From the NCBI GenBank assembly GCA_949357655.1, contig CASHTG010000001.1, forward strand, positions 806,001 through 870,000: 64,000 bases of DNA, read 5' to 3'. The notes beneath the pieces are model-generated. The model worked only from the letters and a program-made list of their open reading frames with translations. It searched no databases and had not been told where the DNA came from. The position numbers and the translations under genes were made by a program. Source of the DNA: Parascedosporium putredinis (taxonomy: Eukaryota > Ascomycota > Sordariomycetes > Microascales > Microascaceae). Shown in pieces: positions 13,085 to 25,699 of this stretch; positions within the stretch are counted from its first letter, which is position 1, and each line of letters starts with the position of its first letter.

Positions 13085-14091
13085 CGGTAGAACAGGGTGC
13101 TACAACATCGTCTTAGTCGAGAAGCACAAACAACGGAAGGTTTAACGGCCCGGACTACGGAGATGGAAGGCCGGCCTTTATGTATTTGGGCAAGCACTGA
13201 ACGTTTGCCCTCTTCACCCCCGAAGTGGCCTCATTTATCCCGGCCCGAAAAGTAGAATATGGGGCATGCGAAACAAGGGCTGCATGAGCGAAGCAGTTGG
13301 TTCTTCTAAGAAAAACGCCATTTTGCAAGCAGGAACCCTTGACTGCGTTGCGGCCTGCCATGCGGTGGGCGCTTAAGTGTTGCAGCCGTTCACTTTTAGC
13401 GCCCGGCACCTTCAACCTTGTTGATGCCCCCGCCTATGAGAGAAGAGCGGCAAGCCGGGTAAAATTAGGCATGGTGATTGTCCTGAAGATGGATTTGCCG
13501 CATCGCGGTAAATCAAAAGTCACACGAAGACTCGCGACCAGCTTTGGGCATACAGATTCTACGTTTTGTTGGTGATATACGGCACATCTTGCTCTTTGCG
13601 TTTTTGCACAGACATGGGTCGCATTTAGAGAGGGCGAGGAAATAACCGATGCAGTTGGTTGTTCGATTCTTTGTGATTGGCCCGTCCTGCCGTCCTGCTC
13701 CGGCGGCAAATGTTCATAGGAAAGAGATAGTGCGTAAAACAGTGTTCTTAGGAAAAGAGCACAGTATGTGATATTGAAGACTCGCTCCTGCTTGACGACA
13801 TCGCTGCGTCGATGACTAAGCACAGTGGACCCTCGCATCTCGAGCAAGCTCCAAAAAGATTCCAACCATCGTCATCGCAGCTCACCAAGCTCACCGTAAC
13901 CCAAAAATTCGTGTTGACGACCGCGATATTACACAACACTATAGGTCTTTGACTCACCCATCATCCTAGTCGCATGCATCCGTTGAGATGATATCTCCAT
14001 CGCGGCCTCCATTTTCCCGTAGATAGTCGCGAACAATTCCGACCGCCATTCGTGACTTGCTCGCTTACCGCATCTGGGCGCGCCTGCCGCT
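13085..14091. promoter_or_regulatory. Bidirectional intergenic region
   Basis: About 1 kb separates the divergent start codons of the DUF3433 gene (minus) and the Telo_bind gene (plus), so it should hold both promoters. I saw no clear TATA box, operator or repeat. Short open frames on both strands show no recognisable protein. Confidence 0.45.
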
Positions 14092-17000
14092 ATGGCTCTC
14101 GACAATGCCAGCTCTACAGCAAGCCCACTCGAGCTCCGCCTCGCCTCCGCAACCGCCACGCCCATTGCCGAGTTATGTCCCCAGATAATCGATAGCGCGA
14201 CGCGTTCCGTCCGCGGCGTCATCACCGTCGTCTGGCCCTACAGTTTAATCAAGAAATCCATCGGCTTCAACCTTGCCGAACCCGATTTTCGCCTCCGGAG
14301 ACTAAAGGGCCAAGTTCGCGTCAATTTCGATGGTGCATGTGCAAAGGCGATTGCCGCTGCCGGACTGGGTGGCGGCGATGAGATCATCCTCAGTCTCGAT
14401 GGCGTGGAATGGTTGGAGAATGATACGCCGGCCAGGATACCTGGCACCAGTTTAGAATGGCAAATAAAATTCTCTTCTAGAGTTTTATTGCAGGTACGGG
14501 CTCTTTAGGCTCCCTAACCCTATCCGGTTTCTAGCAATCGTATAGCCGCTGACCGACTCTTGTCTTGCTAGGTTAAGAAGGAACTGGCCGACGAGCCGAC
14601 TATTATTCATGTAGATTCGACTTCGGAGGACGCGAACGAAGATGGGCCCCCTCTCCCGCACTCTCTGTGCAGGATATACCTGCGATAGAAGACTCTCCCG
14701 ATACGCGCGTCCTCGATGTGACTCCCCAGAGACCGAAACGACGATATGACCTGGACGCGAACGGCGAGTTTGCGTCGCCAGCCTTCATCAAACGCGCTCG
14801 GGTTTCGTACGGCTCCTTATTCGAGGGCGACTTTATATATGACGAGGAAAAGTCGAATAAGAAGGGTCGCCGCCAGTCGGGGTTCGCAAGACATAGCAAT
14901 GTATGGAGGTACAAGAGCGAGTCTCGATCGCCGTCCCCCGAGCCCGAGTCTGAGCAGGACCAAGCATCAGAGCCAGAGCCAGAGCCAGAGTTGCACTCAA
15001 GGTTAGAGCCGAAGCACGAACTAGACTTGGAACCGGAGCCGAAACTCGCGTCTCATGAAGCGCCAGAACGAGATGCCCACCTAGACAGCCATGAGCCCGA
15101 GCTCAGCACACCCGCCAAGCCACAAATGATGGACGAAGGTGTCCAGACTCTGCCTATGGAGATGGTTTCCTCCCCGGTCATTGCATCGAAATCGGTGCAG
15201 GTCTCCTATGAAAGCCATGTTGCAGCCGGTTCCGAGTTCGAGGTTGCGAAAGAGGCAATTACGACGACCAGTGTCACTAATGGTTCTGGGCAGCAAGGCA
15301 TGCTATTACACGATCAGCCCTCACCCGTCGTGGTAAATAATGTCCGTGGTGGCCACCCATCCCCTCTCCTGGATCAAGCCCCGGTTAGAAATCCATTCGG
15401 ACTAGACGTGGACGATATTTCTGCCGCACATCCACTACCCGCGTTCCCAGTAGAACATGGGGATGCTGGCCCCATGTATCATGAGAGCGAGTCCGCTTCA
15501 GTATCGCAAACTTTTGTGGAGCATGCCCTCCCTTGGGGCCAGGCATCAGAGTACCCACATCTACCTCCCCTAGCGAGATGGAACCGCCGTCATTACCTCA
15601 CCAATCTGCCGTGCATTATCCAGATCTCTCTTACGGCTTACCTCCTGTTATCGATCCTCGACTCACGGCGGATCATGACCTCCCGCCGGCGCATGAACCT
15701 GCCCACCATCAGCATCCTCACATCGCCGCTGCTAGCCACCACCAGTCGGAGCCATACCTAATTTCGTCCGATGCCCCTTCTGCTGATGATGCTGGTGCGT
15801 TGGAAGCTCCTGGACAAGAAGAACCAGCCGAAGGCCAGGAAGCGCAAGGGGCACCCGTTAGCTTTGAGCAGAATATTAGGACCTTGGTGCGCGACCCAGA
15901 CCAGCCGGACCGGCCGGATGAGCTTGTTGAGGACACCAAAGAGGAAGACGGTATTCCGCCGATAGCCGGCTACGACGACCCCAATGTGGAGAACCCGGAG
16001 AGCGAATCCGAAGTTGAAGCCGATCGGGAAGAAGAGGGCGGCGACTACGACGGGCGAAATTATGCCGATGTCCAGGATGATGAGGAAGGGGACGATGGCG
16101 AAGATCTGGGCGAGAAAGAGGATCCCGAGGATCCTGACGCTCAAATCTACGACGAGGACGAAGAACACTACGAAGAGGAGGAGGCCGAGGCCGAGGCTGA
16201 GGCGGATGAGGAAGAAGAAGAGGAAGAGGAGAGAAAACTAGGCCTCGGCGGAGCGGATGGCCACGAAGAATACGAGGGTGATGGCGATGGTGACTACCCA
16301 CTTGAAAATGCAGAATATGGGGAAGGGGAATACGAGGAAGAGTACAGCGAGGAGTATGACGGTAGTGGAGGAGAGGGCGAGTATGGCGAGGAATATGACG
16401 AAAATGATGGAGAAGGTGAATACGACGAAGATGAAGAAAACGAGCCCGGGCCTATGATGCGACCGCCGGCTCAGCCATCAGCTCCCGTTTTTATCGACCT
16501 AATCTCCGATTCCGAAGACGATGAAGAGGCGGCTGCACCGGCAGCTGTAACCAGACAAGAGGATTCCGAAGAGGAAGAGGGTGAAGAGTACGGGGAAGAA
16601 GAAGAAGAAGCAGAAGTAGACGAGGAAGATGAGGATGAGGACGAGGGTGAGAGTATGAGGGAGCGCGAAGATATGGGAGTGCAGGCTGAAGGGGATGACG
16701 ACGAAGAGGTTAGCGAAGAGGATGCCTCGGACAGTGAGGAGGAAGACTCAGAGAGCGAAGATGATGCGAGGGAGGGGGCCGGGGAGATGAGAACCGACGG
16801 CGGACCACCCCCGATCAGCTGACGGACGAGGATGGCAAGGAAGGCAGTGAGGAAGATGAAGCTTTCACGCAAGAATACGAGAGCGAGGCTGCACACACAA
16901 GCCCACAAAGGCGGTCTCCGCCGGTAGGTGGCACGACACCACCCTCTCTTGATATCGTGGGGAAGATGCCAGAGGGGCACCCGGAACCGATACCGTCCTC

Positions 17001-19021
17001 CCCAAAGGCCGTCGAGCTCCTTCCTTCTAGCCCCCCAGCCCGCGCAAGGAGACAGGCGCCGACACGACGTCCGAGCCCATACCACCACCACTACCTCCAC
17101 AATCGGAAGGAAGCCCGGAAGTGGCACAAACCGTGGTCTCGGAAGAAGTGGTCTCGGTGGAAGAGATTGAAGAAGAGTCATCGGGTGCGGATACCCTCAA
17201 AAGCGTCGCTGAGGCCGCATTCACGGTGACGGTCGAAGAGCCGGAGGCTGAGGAGGAACCTGCACAGTCTCAGGAACCGCCTAGTGCAGATGAAGATATG
17301 GCGGACGCGCCGGGAGAGGTCTCCTAGAAATCACAGAAGTGGAAGAGGCGGTACAAGACGATGGGTCGGATGGGGACCACGCCATGACGGACGCGATGAC
17401 GGACGCAGGCAGCAGCGGAGTCCCTTTCGAGGACCAGGTGGATCTCATCAAAGCGCCGCATGATCACGAGGACGAGGATGTGGCCATGACGGAGTCTCCC
17501 GAAGCAACGGCAGCGGTGCATGCGATGGATGAGCAGCTCCAAGCCGAGCTTGAGAAGCAGTACCAGGACGAGGTCTCTATTCTCGAAGCGGAAGATGAGC
17601 GGCTAGAGGAGGCGCAAACGGACGGTGTAGGGGAGGAGAATGAGACCGACCAACTCGCGCTCGATATAACACAGCCGATTGCCATTGATTTTGCGGTGCC
17701 TTCCAAAGCACGCGGCGATCGGCCTCACCTCGTTCTTCCCGAAACGCCTGCGCTGACCCAGGAACACGTCGATACCCTGGCCACTCAGCAGGTTGACGAG
17801 TTTGCGGCGGCGGCGGCCGCCGCCGTTAACAGTGCCCATGTACCGAAACTCGTACTTCCTACGCCGGATCAATCGCAGACGCGCGGCAACTCCCAAGTGT
17901 CTCAGCGAAGCAGCCAGACGGGGGATGGCTGCGGCTGACTCGCAAACCTTGGCTGCGGAGGCGGAGGTAGAGGCGGAGGCGGAGGCAAACACGGTCACAG
18001 CCACGGGTGAGGCCGAAGGGGAGAAATCGGTGGCCCAGACACCACCCCCATTAGAAGCCCAGCCGACCGCGGCAGCGAGCATCGAAGCGGCGGATTCGGC
18101 GCAAGAAGACTCCCAACAGCAGGCTGCGCCGGACGGATTTGCCATTACCGTCAAATCGCTGCGGAGCCGGGGCCACCGTCGCAACCTGTCGACGGAAAAG
18201 ACGGAGCCGGCAATGGAGGACCCCAGCACTCAGCTCGCTAGGGCGTCGCTGGCGGCGCGACGATCTAACCTCGCCGAGGCCAGCCCGCCGCAGACAAGCA
18301 AAGCCACGAGGGCGCGGACGCGGAGCATCCAAATGAGCGAGACGCCGGAGCCAGCGACGGCCGCAGCAGCGGCGGCGGCGGCCGGGCCACAGTCGCCTCT
18401 GGCCACGCAATCGCAGCACTCAGAGGCCGGGGCGGACTCGGAGGAGAAGAGTACGATGACGGCGCTCAAGTTGCAGCTCAACAAAGCGCTGCGGCCGCGA
18501 CTGCCGTACCTGACGGCGCTCAAGAGCCTGCGGCAAAACGCCAACCGGACGGTGGACGTGATTGGGGTGGCGACGGCGCGCCGCCGCACGCGCAACGACC
18601 GAAGCACGGCCCGCGCGACTTTTTGCTCGGCCTCAACCTGACGGACCAGACGGCGGGGCCGGCGCAGGTGGTGGCGGTACAGATCTTGCGGCCGCACATC
18701 GAATCGCTGCCGGTGGTGCGGGAGGGGGACGCGGTGCTCCTGCGAGGGTTCGCCGTCACGGCGCTGCGGGGCCGGGATTTCGGGCTGCGCAGCGGCGACG
18801 CCTCGAGCTGGGCCGTGTTTGAGCGGGACCGCGAAGACGGGCTGCCGCAGATCAAGGGTCCGCCGGTCGAGGTGTCGCCCGAGGAGGACGCGCAGGCCAA
18901 CTTGCTGATTCGGTGGTACGCGGCGCTCGGGGCGAAGGCGAGGGAGAAGATTGCGCTGGCGAACCAGAGGATGGAGGAGGCTGGCGCGGCATCCTCGGCG
19001 CCATCGTCGCAGGGCGCGTGA
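14092..19021 (+). CDS. POT1/CDC13-type telomeric ssDNA-binding OB protein, very long acidic linker
   Basis: Likely nuclear protein that binds single-stranded telomeric DNA. Exon 1 is 14092-14493 and exon 2 starts at 14572 (78-nt intron, join LLQ-VKKEL). Residues about 30-135 look like an OB fold (VRGVITVVWPYSLIKK...VRVNFDGACA...IILSLDGVEWLE). Residues about 575-880 are extremely rich in Glu and Asp, with YGEEYDE-like runs, and the rest of the linker is Pro/Ser/Ala-rich. The C-terminal 150-170 residues (TVDVIGVATAR...HGPRDFLLGLNLTDQ...VQILRP...GDAVLLRGF...FGLRSGDASSWAVFE) match the Telo_bind OB domain (PF02765). Seven frame breaks (near 14641, 15570, 16814, 17036, 17310, 17922 with two bases, and 18575) are repaired by adding C or G, giving exactly 1,619 residues. 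The family assignment of the C-terminus is firm. The role at telomeres is inferred, and it may not be the canonical Pot1. Confidence 0.8.
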
Positions 19022-20695
19022 GGGGTGATGGGTGATGTGTGAGGAATCCTGGGACGGGGGCTGGATAGACTAGGACGGCCAAAAAAAAGTATATGAGAGA
19101 GGGTGTGAACTCTGGCGTACGACGGTATGTAGGCATAGAAGTGCGGGGCATGAGGTATGAGGCATTGTCATGATGAAAGAATTACTTGTTTTTCCCTTTC
19201 ATTTTTGGTCGCGCGCGGTCGAAGGGCTGATTATAGGTAGCAGGAGAGAGAGAGAGGAAATACCCCTTTGTTAGGCGGCCGTAGGATCACTGGTCTTTTA
19301 CAAATATAATAAGTTTTCCCTTGATGTAATCTTACGAATTGGGAGAATATCTAGTGATGGCCGTCCTCTCGCGCGCGCGTCCGCCCTTTTGTTTGTGCTG
19401 ATTGAAGCTAAGACTGTTACCTGCCTTCACCCCCGCTTCCGTTGTTTGCGAGATCCATCTCTGCGCATCGCCGGAATCGTGATAATATAAAAGTCTTCTC
19501 CGGACGGGTGCACCTGCGGGTTTGCCATCTGGGCAAGGAATCAACAATGGCCTTGGTTACACCTATAACAGCAGGGTACTGCGGTTAGATATACTTGTAT
19601 AGGATGGTGATATCCATCCCATAGCTGGTTGTGGAGGAGTATATAGGAGATAACCGGTCCTCTCTTCTTTTGTCGCCTCTTTTTCTTTTTTATTCATGCA
19701 TCTATGGATATATCTAACTGCCGCAAACGAAATCCTGGCATATCTTTTCTTCAATCCTAATGGCGCTTGCTAGCAGTGATAATGAACGCAAGGGAGCACC
19801 AAAGCAAGGTCGAGAATTCACCATTTAACTCTTACTCTACTAATACTTGGCCTGCCTGTTTCTTTCTTTGAGAAAGCCAAAGTATTAAGTTTCCATGGTT
19901 GGACATGGCTGAAACCCAACTCCAAAGGCGGGCACATCCCATCCCAGCGCCTCGCCTTTTTTTTTCTTTTAGCGCCTCGAGGACTCGATCGACCCCAGGC
20001 TCGATGACCGGTTCGCCCGGCATGTGGCTTGAGGCTGCTCCTTCTGGGACGAAAATCCGGGGAAGGTGCCCCGAATGCTGAAGCCACCGGCGATGGTGCT
20101 TGCCCCCTTGGCGGGAAGGGAAACAAGGGAAAAAGGGAAAAGAATTCGAACCACCGCTGCCGTTTGATGACGTTGGTGATCCCCGATCGAGAGACAGGAG
20201 AGAAGGGGAGGAAAGGATATGACTGGGCGAGTTACAGATGGGGGTTTACGGCTTTAGACTATTTACCCTTTGGCCCATGATTTGCATCTCCATTCACAAA
20301 AAAAAAAAAAAAAAGTTCCCTTGATACACATGTGCACTCTACCTTTTCATCTTCCGATTTGTCCTGATTCCTCTTCTTTGCATCAAGCGTTTCTCTGACA
20401 TTCCCTTTTCCCCATTCTACCTTGGTCCACTACCCCTGTCGCCTTGAAAGAACATGAATGGTCTCACCAACGAACCGTGCCACCACAGCATGATTCTGGA
20501 GGGAGGGGGTGTGGTGCTCGTGTGGTGGTGTTGGTTTTTGTCCCTTTTCGATCTCGATCCTCGGGGAGGATCCAATTGAGGCGTCTCAGTCCTGATGACA
20601 TGCGACCCTTTTCCGATTGAGGACTGTGCCATTGGCTCTGACGAAATAACCTCATCGGTCTAGCTTGGTATGATTTCCTATGACGCGGGGAGGCC

Positions 20696-20717
20696 AAAAA
20701 AAAAAAAAAAAAAAAAA
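20696..20717. repeat. 22-base A run
   Basis: An uninterrupted run of 22 A sits in intergenic DNA. It matters mainly as a contrast: long A/T runs are present in this assembly, while C and G runs inside genes appear shortened. Confidence 0.9.
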
Positions 20718-22665
20718 GTCCATTCTCGCTTTTGGAAACAGGCTCGAGGGGCATGACTGCAACCCTTTTCTTGTCCCTTTTCCTTGTTGCACTTGTCCCT
20801 CTTTCTCGTCTTGGCTCCTCGCCCCTCCCTCCTCTCTCCCTTTTGCCCCCATTTCCGGGGCGTCGGGGAACGAGTCGTTGGATAAATTTTTGTTCTTTCT
20901 TTTTGGTTGCTGTCTTTCTGACGTTTTTCCTTTGCCCTCCGAGATGCCTCTTGTCGTCCTGAAATATAAGCCCCCACCATACATCTCTAGATACTTGGCT
21001 TGTCTTGTTGGTGCTGCGTAACTTGTTGCACCATGGCCCGGCCGCGCCCATCGTGTCCACCGTGTCCACCGTTTCCCTCTCCGGGCCCCACCAACCCTTC
21101 TGATCGTCTCCATCCGGCCGGCCAGGTCGGAAGCTGCACCAAGCGCCCCTCGTGCGTCTCTGCGTCTCTGCGCCTCCTGCCTATGTCCTGTCCGAGTTTT
21201 ATGCGTCTTCGCTCGGCTGGACTGACCCCGCTAGCCACAGTTGATGTCTTGGCGAAGTCCCCTGCATCCCATTTCCAAGATGAAGAGCAGACAAGATCCG
21301 CTTCTCCAAGCCCAAGCTCCAGCTTGCCCCAATTCCAACCTGTGTTAGGGCCCACCTACAAGTAAAATATGGATCTGACTAAGAATCTTGATGAGGTACG
21401 AAGTAGTTGGAAAAGGAAAATTTCATAATCCCCGTGCAGTGAGCACTAGTATGTGCAGCAAAGACGAGGAGCGCTGGCATGATAGTCGATGCCTCTTCAT
21501 TCCTGCCGAACAATAACAAAATAGCACTGGCTGGCATCCACACGAACAACAAGAAAAAGAAAAAGAAAAAAAAAAGAATAAGGAGAAAACAAAAAGACGA
21601 GCCGAGGCACCACATCCCGAAATTTGCTCGCTCCTTATTAGGTGCCTGGACGGGAACTGTGGGACTGCAGTTCACCCAGTAAAAACTCCGATGGTCGACG
21701 GACAGGGCACTAATCCTCATGCGCTCCCGTCCTCAGTCGTCAGCAAAAAAGGGGGACGGCCACTCGACGGCTCCGCTCTTCCAAGAGCCAAGTTATCGTC
21801 AAGCTCTGGCCGAAGCTCGGTCGCCGACCGGAGCCGCCATCTAAGGCCGAGCGACACACACAAACTGTTAGCATCTGCTGATGGGTGCATTTCTCTCACT
21901 AAATCCCAGTCAATTGTTGCCCGTCTTTTTGCAAAACGTCTTGTGACATCTCAGTTTTGCCCCCTTCTCTTTGGTGGATGGGGTGCGCGCTCGCCATCGA
22001 AAATGTTGCGTTGCCGTGGATTGGGGGCATTTGTGGAATATTTTCCCGATGGGGTTGGTGATATCTTTGCGAGGAGGGGAAGCGGAATTTGTATGGGCGC
22101 CCATTTGTACATTTGTCTTACTGTGGGAGGAGAGTGAAAGCGGGAAAGAGGAGTCTGTCTATCCACCCCACATCAAGGCCGGCTTTGTTTAATGTTCATT
22201 CTTCACATAGGGCCCTACTTATGTTTAGTGAAGAAGGCACGACTCTGTTTGCTTTCTTGAATCTCCCCCTGCCTTTTGTCCGGGGCATTCTTCCTCTTGT
22301 TCCTGCTCTTCTTCATCTTAGAAGCAATAATAGTGTGCTTTTGCTTTATATGTTGGCATAGTCAGATGGGGCGTCTGTTCCACAAAACTTACAGTTCCCT
22401 GTCCGTGAGGGGAGGGGTCCTTCTCCAACATTTCTTCCCCAATAACACAAAAAGAGGGACGGACGGAGAATGGAGCGGGAGGTGGTGGGATGTGGGATGC
22501 GCCAACACGAGAAGGGGAAAGGGAGAAAAAAAAAGAAATCCGGGGTTTGGAGGGGCAGACGTGCCCCTCAGGAAAAGAAGAGAAAATACTTTGCTGGGCT
22601 GCCGTGTCCCGTTTCCGTCAACCGGCAGGCGGGAGCTGGGCTCGGTGTTGGGAAGGAGGGGTGGA

Positions 22666-22705
22666 GCATCCCATTACACACCAAAGCATCCCATTACACA
22701 CCAAA
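22666..22705. repeat. 20-bp perfect tandem duplication
   Basis: Two adjacent copies of GCATCCCATTACACACCAAA (22666-22685 and 22686-22705) are followed by GCAAAGCAAAG. It lies in the gene-poor interval and has no coding role that I can see. Confidence 0.9.
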
Positions 22706-25673
22706 GCAAAGCAAAGTACACAAAAAGTCGGGGAGTGGAGGGGCGGGCTCCTTCATGTTCATTGGGAAGTAGAAAAGGAGGGGGAAAAAGGTGGGCGAAC
22801 TGGGCCAAGAGGCGTCTTGAATGCCTTCTGTCAGCACGGTATTCATCAAAGGGAATTGCCTCAGGCCGAGCCAAGCCAAATGCGGTTGACGTTCATTACG
22901 GCATCAATCTCTGCACAAAAACCTGGGACCTCTGTGGCCTCCGTCGCGCCCCTCCTTCCCGGCGAAAAGGCGAGCGAGTCCACCGGGGTGGGGACAGCCT
23001 CGGCGACATGGATGTTCTTGGTCTCTGTCCCCAAAGAAAATCTTTGCCAAGACCAAGTTCCCTCGGCAAACCCGAATCGGATAAAGTGGCGGGTGTCTTC
23101 TTCGTCGGTGTCTTGCATCATTTTCTGCTCTCAGGGTTGGGAAAGCAGCCCCTCTCTCCGAACCCTTGTCATATTGTATGGCCTCGTGATGGAAAGAGTA
23201 GGGAGTAGGAGATTTGAAGGCCGCTCATGCCCCTAGCGAATCTTGAATCCTTCTCTCCGTATTATAGTATTGTTTGATAAACAAAGCAAGTGATACACGG
23301 TACAGTTGGAGTACTGCACGATACCTTCATTACCGAACCTCGAAGGATGGCATATCATATTCTGCCATTGTGATGTCCGCTTTCGTCGTTAGCACTGGGC
23401 TTGAGGCTGAGAGGCTGGCAGCTGGCTTTTTTGTTTTCTGTTCCCATACGGATTTTCCCCTCTCACTTTTTCTCTTCTTCCTACCCTTTTCGGACTTGTT
23501 CATTTCACAAACGTAATCCTTCACGTCTTGGACTCCGTTTTCCCCTTCGGCCAATCTTTCGACTCCCGGCACATCGCCGGTCTCGGGGTTAGGCCATCTC
23601 CCTCTTGACTTTTTTGAGGCTATCGTGAAGTGCCACTTTGTCCCGAAGATGTCACGAAGAGGGAGAAGTCGAGTAATATCATTGGGGGATCCGTATCTGG
23701 GGAACATTCACAAAAAGATGGGAGTTCTTGTAAGTTGGGTGACAGTCCCGTTGAGGGGATAGGCCCGATAATTACCGATCCTTGTTCGAGAGCCCTTCAT
23801 CGCCTCCGCCTAGCGTATTGCGAATCAAGACCTTGGGCAAAAGCCGCTCATGGGATTAGTTGTGGTTGTCGCAAAGTGGAGTGTCGTCGATGCACTAGTT
23901 GCGCAGCTCAGCCATGGAATCCTCCTCTTGTGCTCGAAGCTACTGTTTCTGTTGGGCTGGAAGGTGTCGAGTCGAGGGGTCGCGTCTATTACTCCATAGT
24001 TTCGGATCAGGTGCATTGGGGGTGTGGACTGGACATGGTTATGCTCCCACCCCTACCGCGAAGATGATCCCTGTCATTCTTGCGAACCTCGAGCTGTTCC
24101 AACTATGACTTTTCGTCTTCTTCAAAAAAGGGGAGCATCGTGACAATCGAAAAACTCGCTATACATCCATGGGATTCGAAGTAATCAAAAGTGCAATGTC
24201 AAAACGTATTACGCTCCTAGTTGGGACGAGCTTTCGAAGAGAGAGACAGGAAGAAGGGGGAAGATGGGAAAGACAGAAAGAGATCCAGCCACCAGGTCTG
24301 TTTCTGGAACTGAGACCCCAAATAACTGCCCCGATCCGATCCGATCGGACGGACAAGTATAACTACAACTAGTGTACGAAGCAAAGGTGCTCGAGCTCAA
24401 GAAAGGGAGGGCTGCTCCCAACCCTGAAAGAGGGGTGCAAGGCGGCATTATTGATCCTGGAATGTCCAAGGAATCCCAGGAGATGAGGCTCTTTACTTTG
24501 TAGGCGGGGACTTTTCCAGCAGGGCAAACCACGTTGCTGCCACGTCTTCCCAACAAGCCAGGCAGTTTATGCCTTTGGCCCCGCTAGCGGCTACGAGTAA
24601 TTGCTATAGTTTGGTCAACCTGAAAGCTCCTCTCATTCCCCGCCTCCCGAAGGTTTAGGAATAGCTTTAATACATGGGCGATGTATACGGAAGCTGACGC
24701 CCTCTTAGTTAGATGAAGCGCACTGGGCCAATGGCGCGAACGGGTGTGGTCTTAAGACACGTTCGGGGTCAGGGTTTTTGGGTGCCGATGTGTCAGCGGT
24801 GATGGGAGTGTCCATGCTTGTCAACCGGAGGTATCAAACCGTTCGAATACTAGAGAGGGGGTCCCATTCTATTCTGGTGAGGGGAGAAAGGGAAGGTGGA
24901 GGGAGGCGGAGGCGGAGGCCCATCCGGCGGTCCAAGGCCTTTCCGGTTTTCTCCATTGGACTCCATGCAAATTGATTTACTTGCATTTTGACTGGGTCGT
25001 GATGGTGGGGAAATTGAGGGTTTGTGAGAAATTTTTATGGGGTCTAGGAGGGCGTGTGGCCTCTTTTGGTCTCTCTCTCGCACGCACACATTCTGTCTCC
25101 TTTTAAAGGAGGTTGACGCGTTGGGGGTGGAGGGCGGCTAGCGGTGCGAATGGAGCAAAATAGTCAAAAAGGTGTGATCAATATGATAGTAGCATTTTAA
25201 TGAGAGTGAAGCATGGGGTATTCCTATGTCGAGCCGTCGTGGAGCGTAGCGCACAGAAGCAGCAAGCTCGTCCTCCATAACACCAATCCAGCTTTCCAAC
25301 TACATCGTAGTACCTTGCTCCACTCTCTATGGCCTCAAAGGTCCATCCATGTACCCGCTTGGTCCTCCCCTTTCTTACCCGTTTTTCTCTCTTCTCTTTT
25401 TTTTTTTTGGGGGTCCATGTTTGCTGTCTTGGCTGATGTTTTGGACTGGTGCAGCTAGGCTAGGATGACTTGGAAGTTGGATCGTGAAAGTCTTCGATGA
25501 CTCAGTGAAAGCCCAGTCAGAGGAATGACCTTGTTTATCGTGGGTCCTAAAGAAGGAGGCATCCCAAAAGGTGATCCATCACGATCCATAACCACGCCGC
25601 CTTATGCACCATTAGTAGCTTGGTCTCACTCGCTTCGTCTGGGGTAGTCTCTCTTATTGTTGGAGATCAATAG

Positions 25674-25699
25674 CACACACACACACACACACACACACA
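25674..25699. repeat. (CA)13 microsatellite
   Basis: Thirteen perfect CA units lie in intergenic DNA, flanked by TAG and by TCACACAAT. The array is probably length-polymorphic between strains. Confidence 0.95.

Noticed and set aside
15758..17181. Minus-strand frames over the acidic linker of the Telo_bind gene
   Set aside because: Serine- and proline-rich complements of Glu/Asp codon runs; not genes.
7254..19021. Pseudogene status for the AA11, DUF3433 and Telo_bind genes
   Set aside because: The only defects are missing bases in homopolymers, spread evenly and in one direction, with every domain intact. Decayed genes would also show stops, substitutions and larger deletions.
22276..23236. 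Overlapping 310- and 248-codon plus-strand frames
   Set aside because: Two frames compete over the same DNA, with no motif, no homology that I recognise and low-complexity basic sequence.
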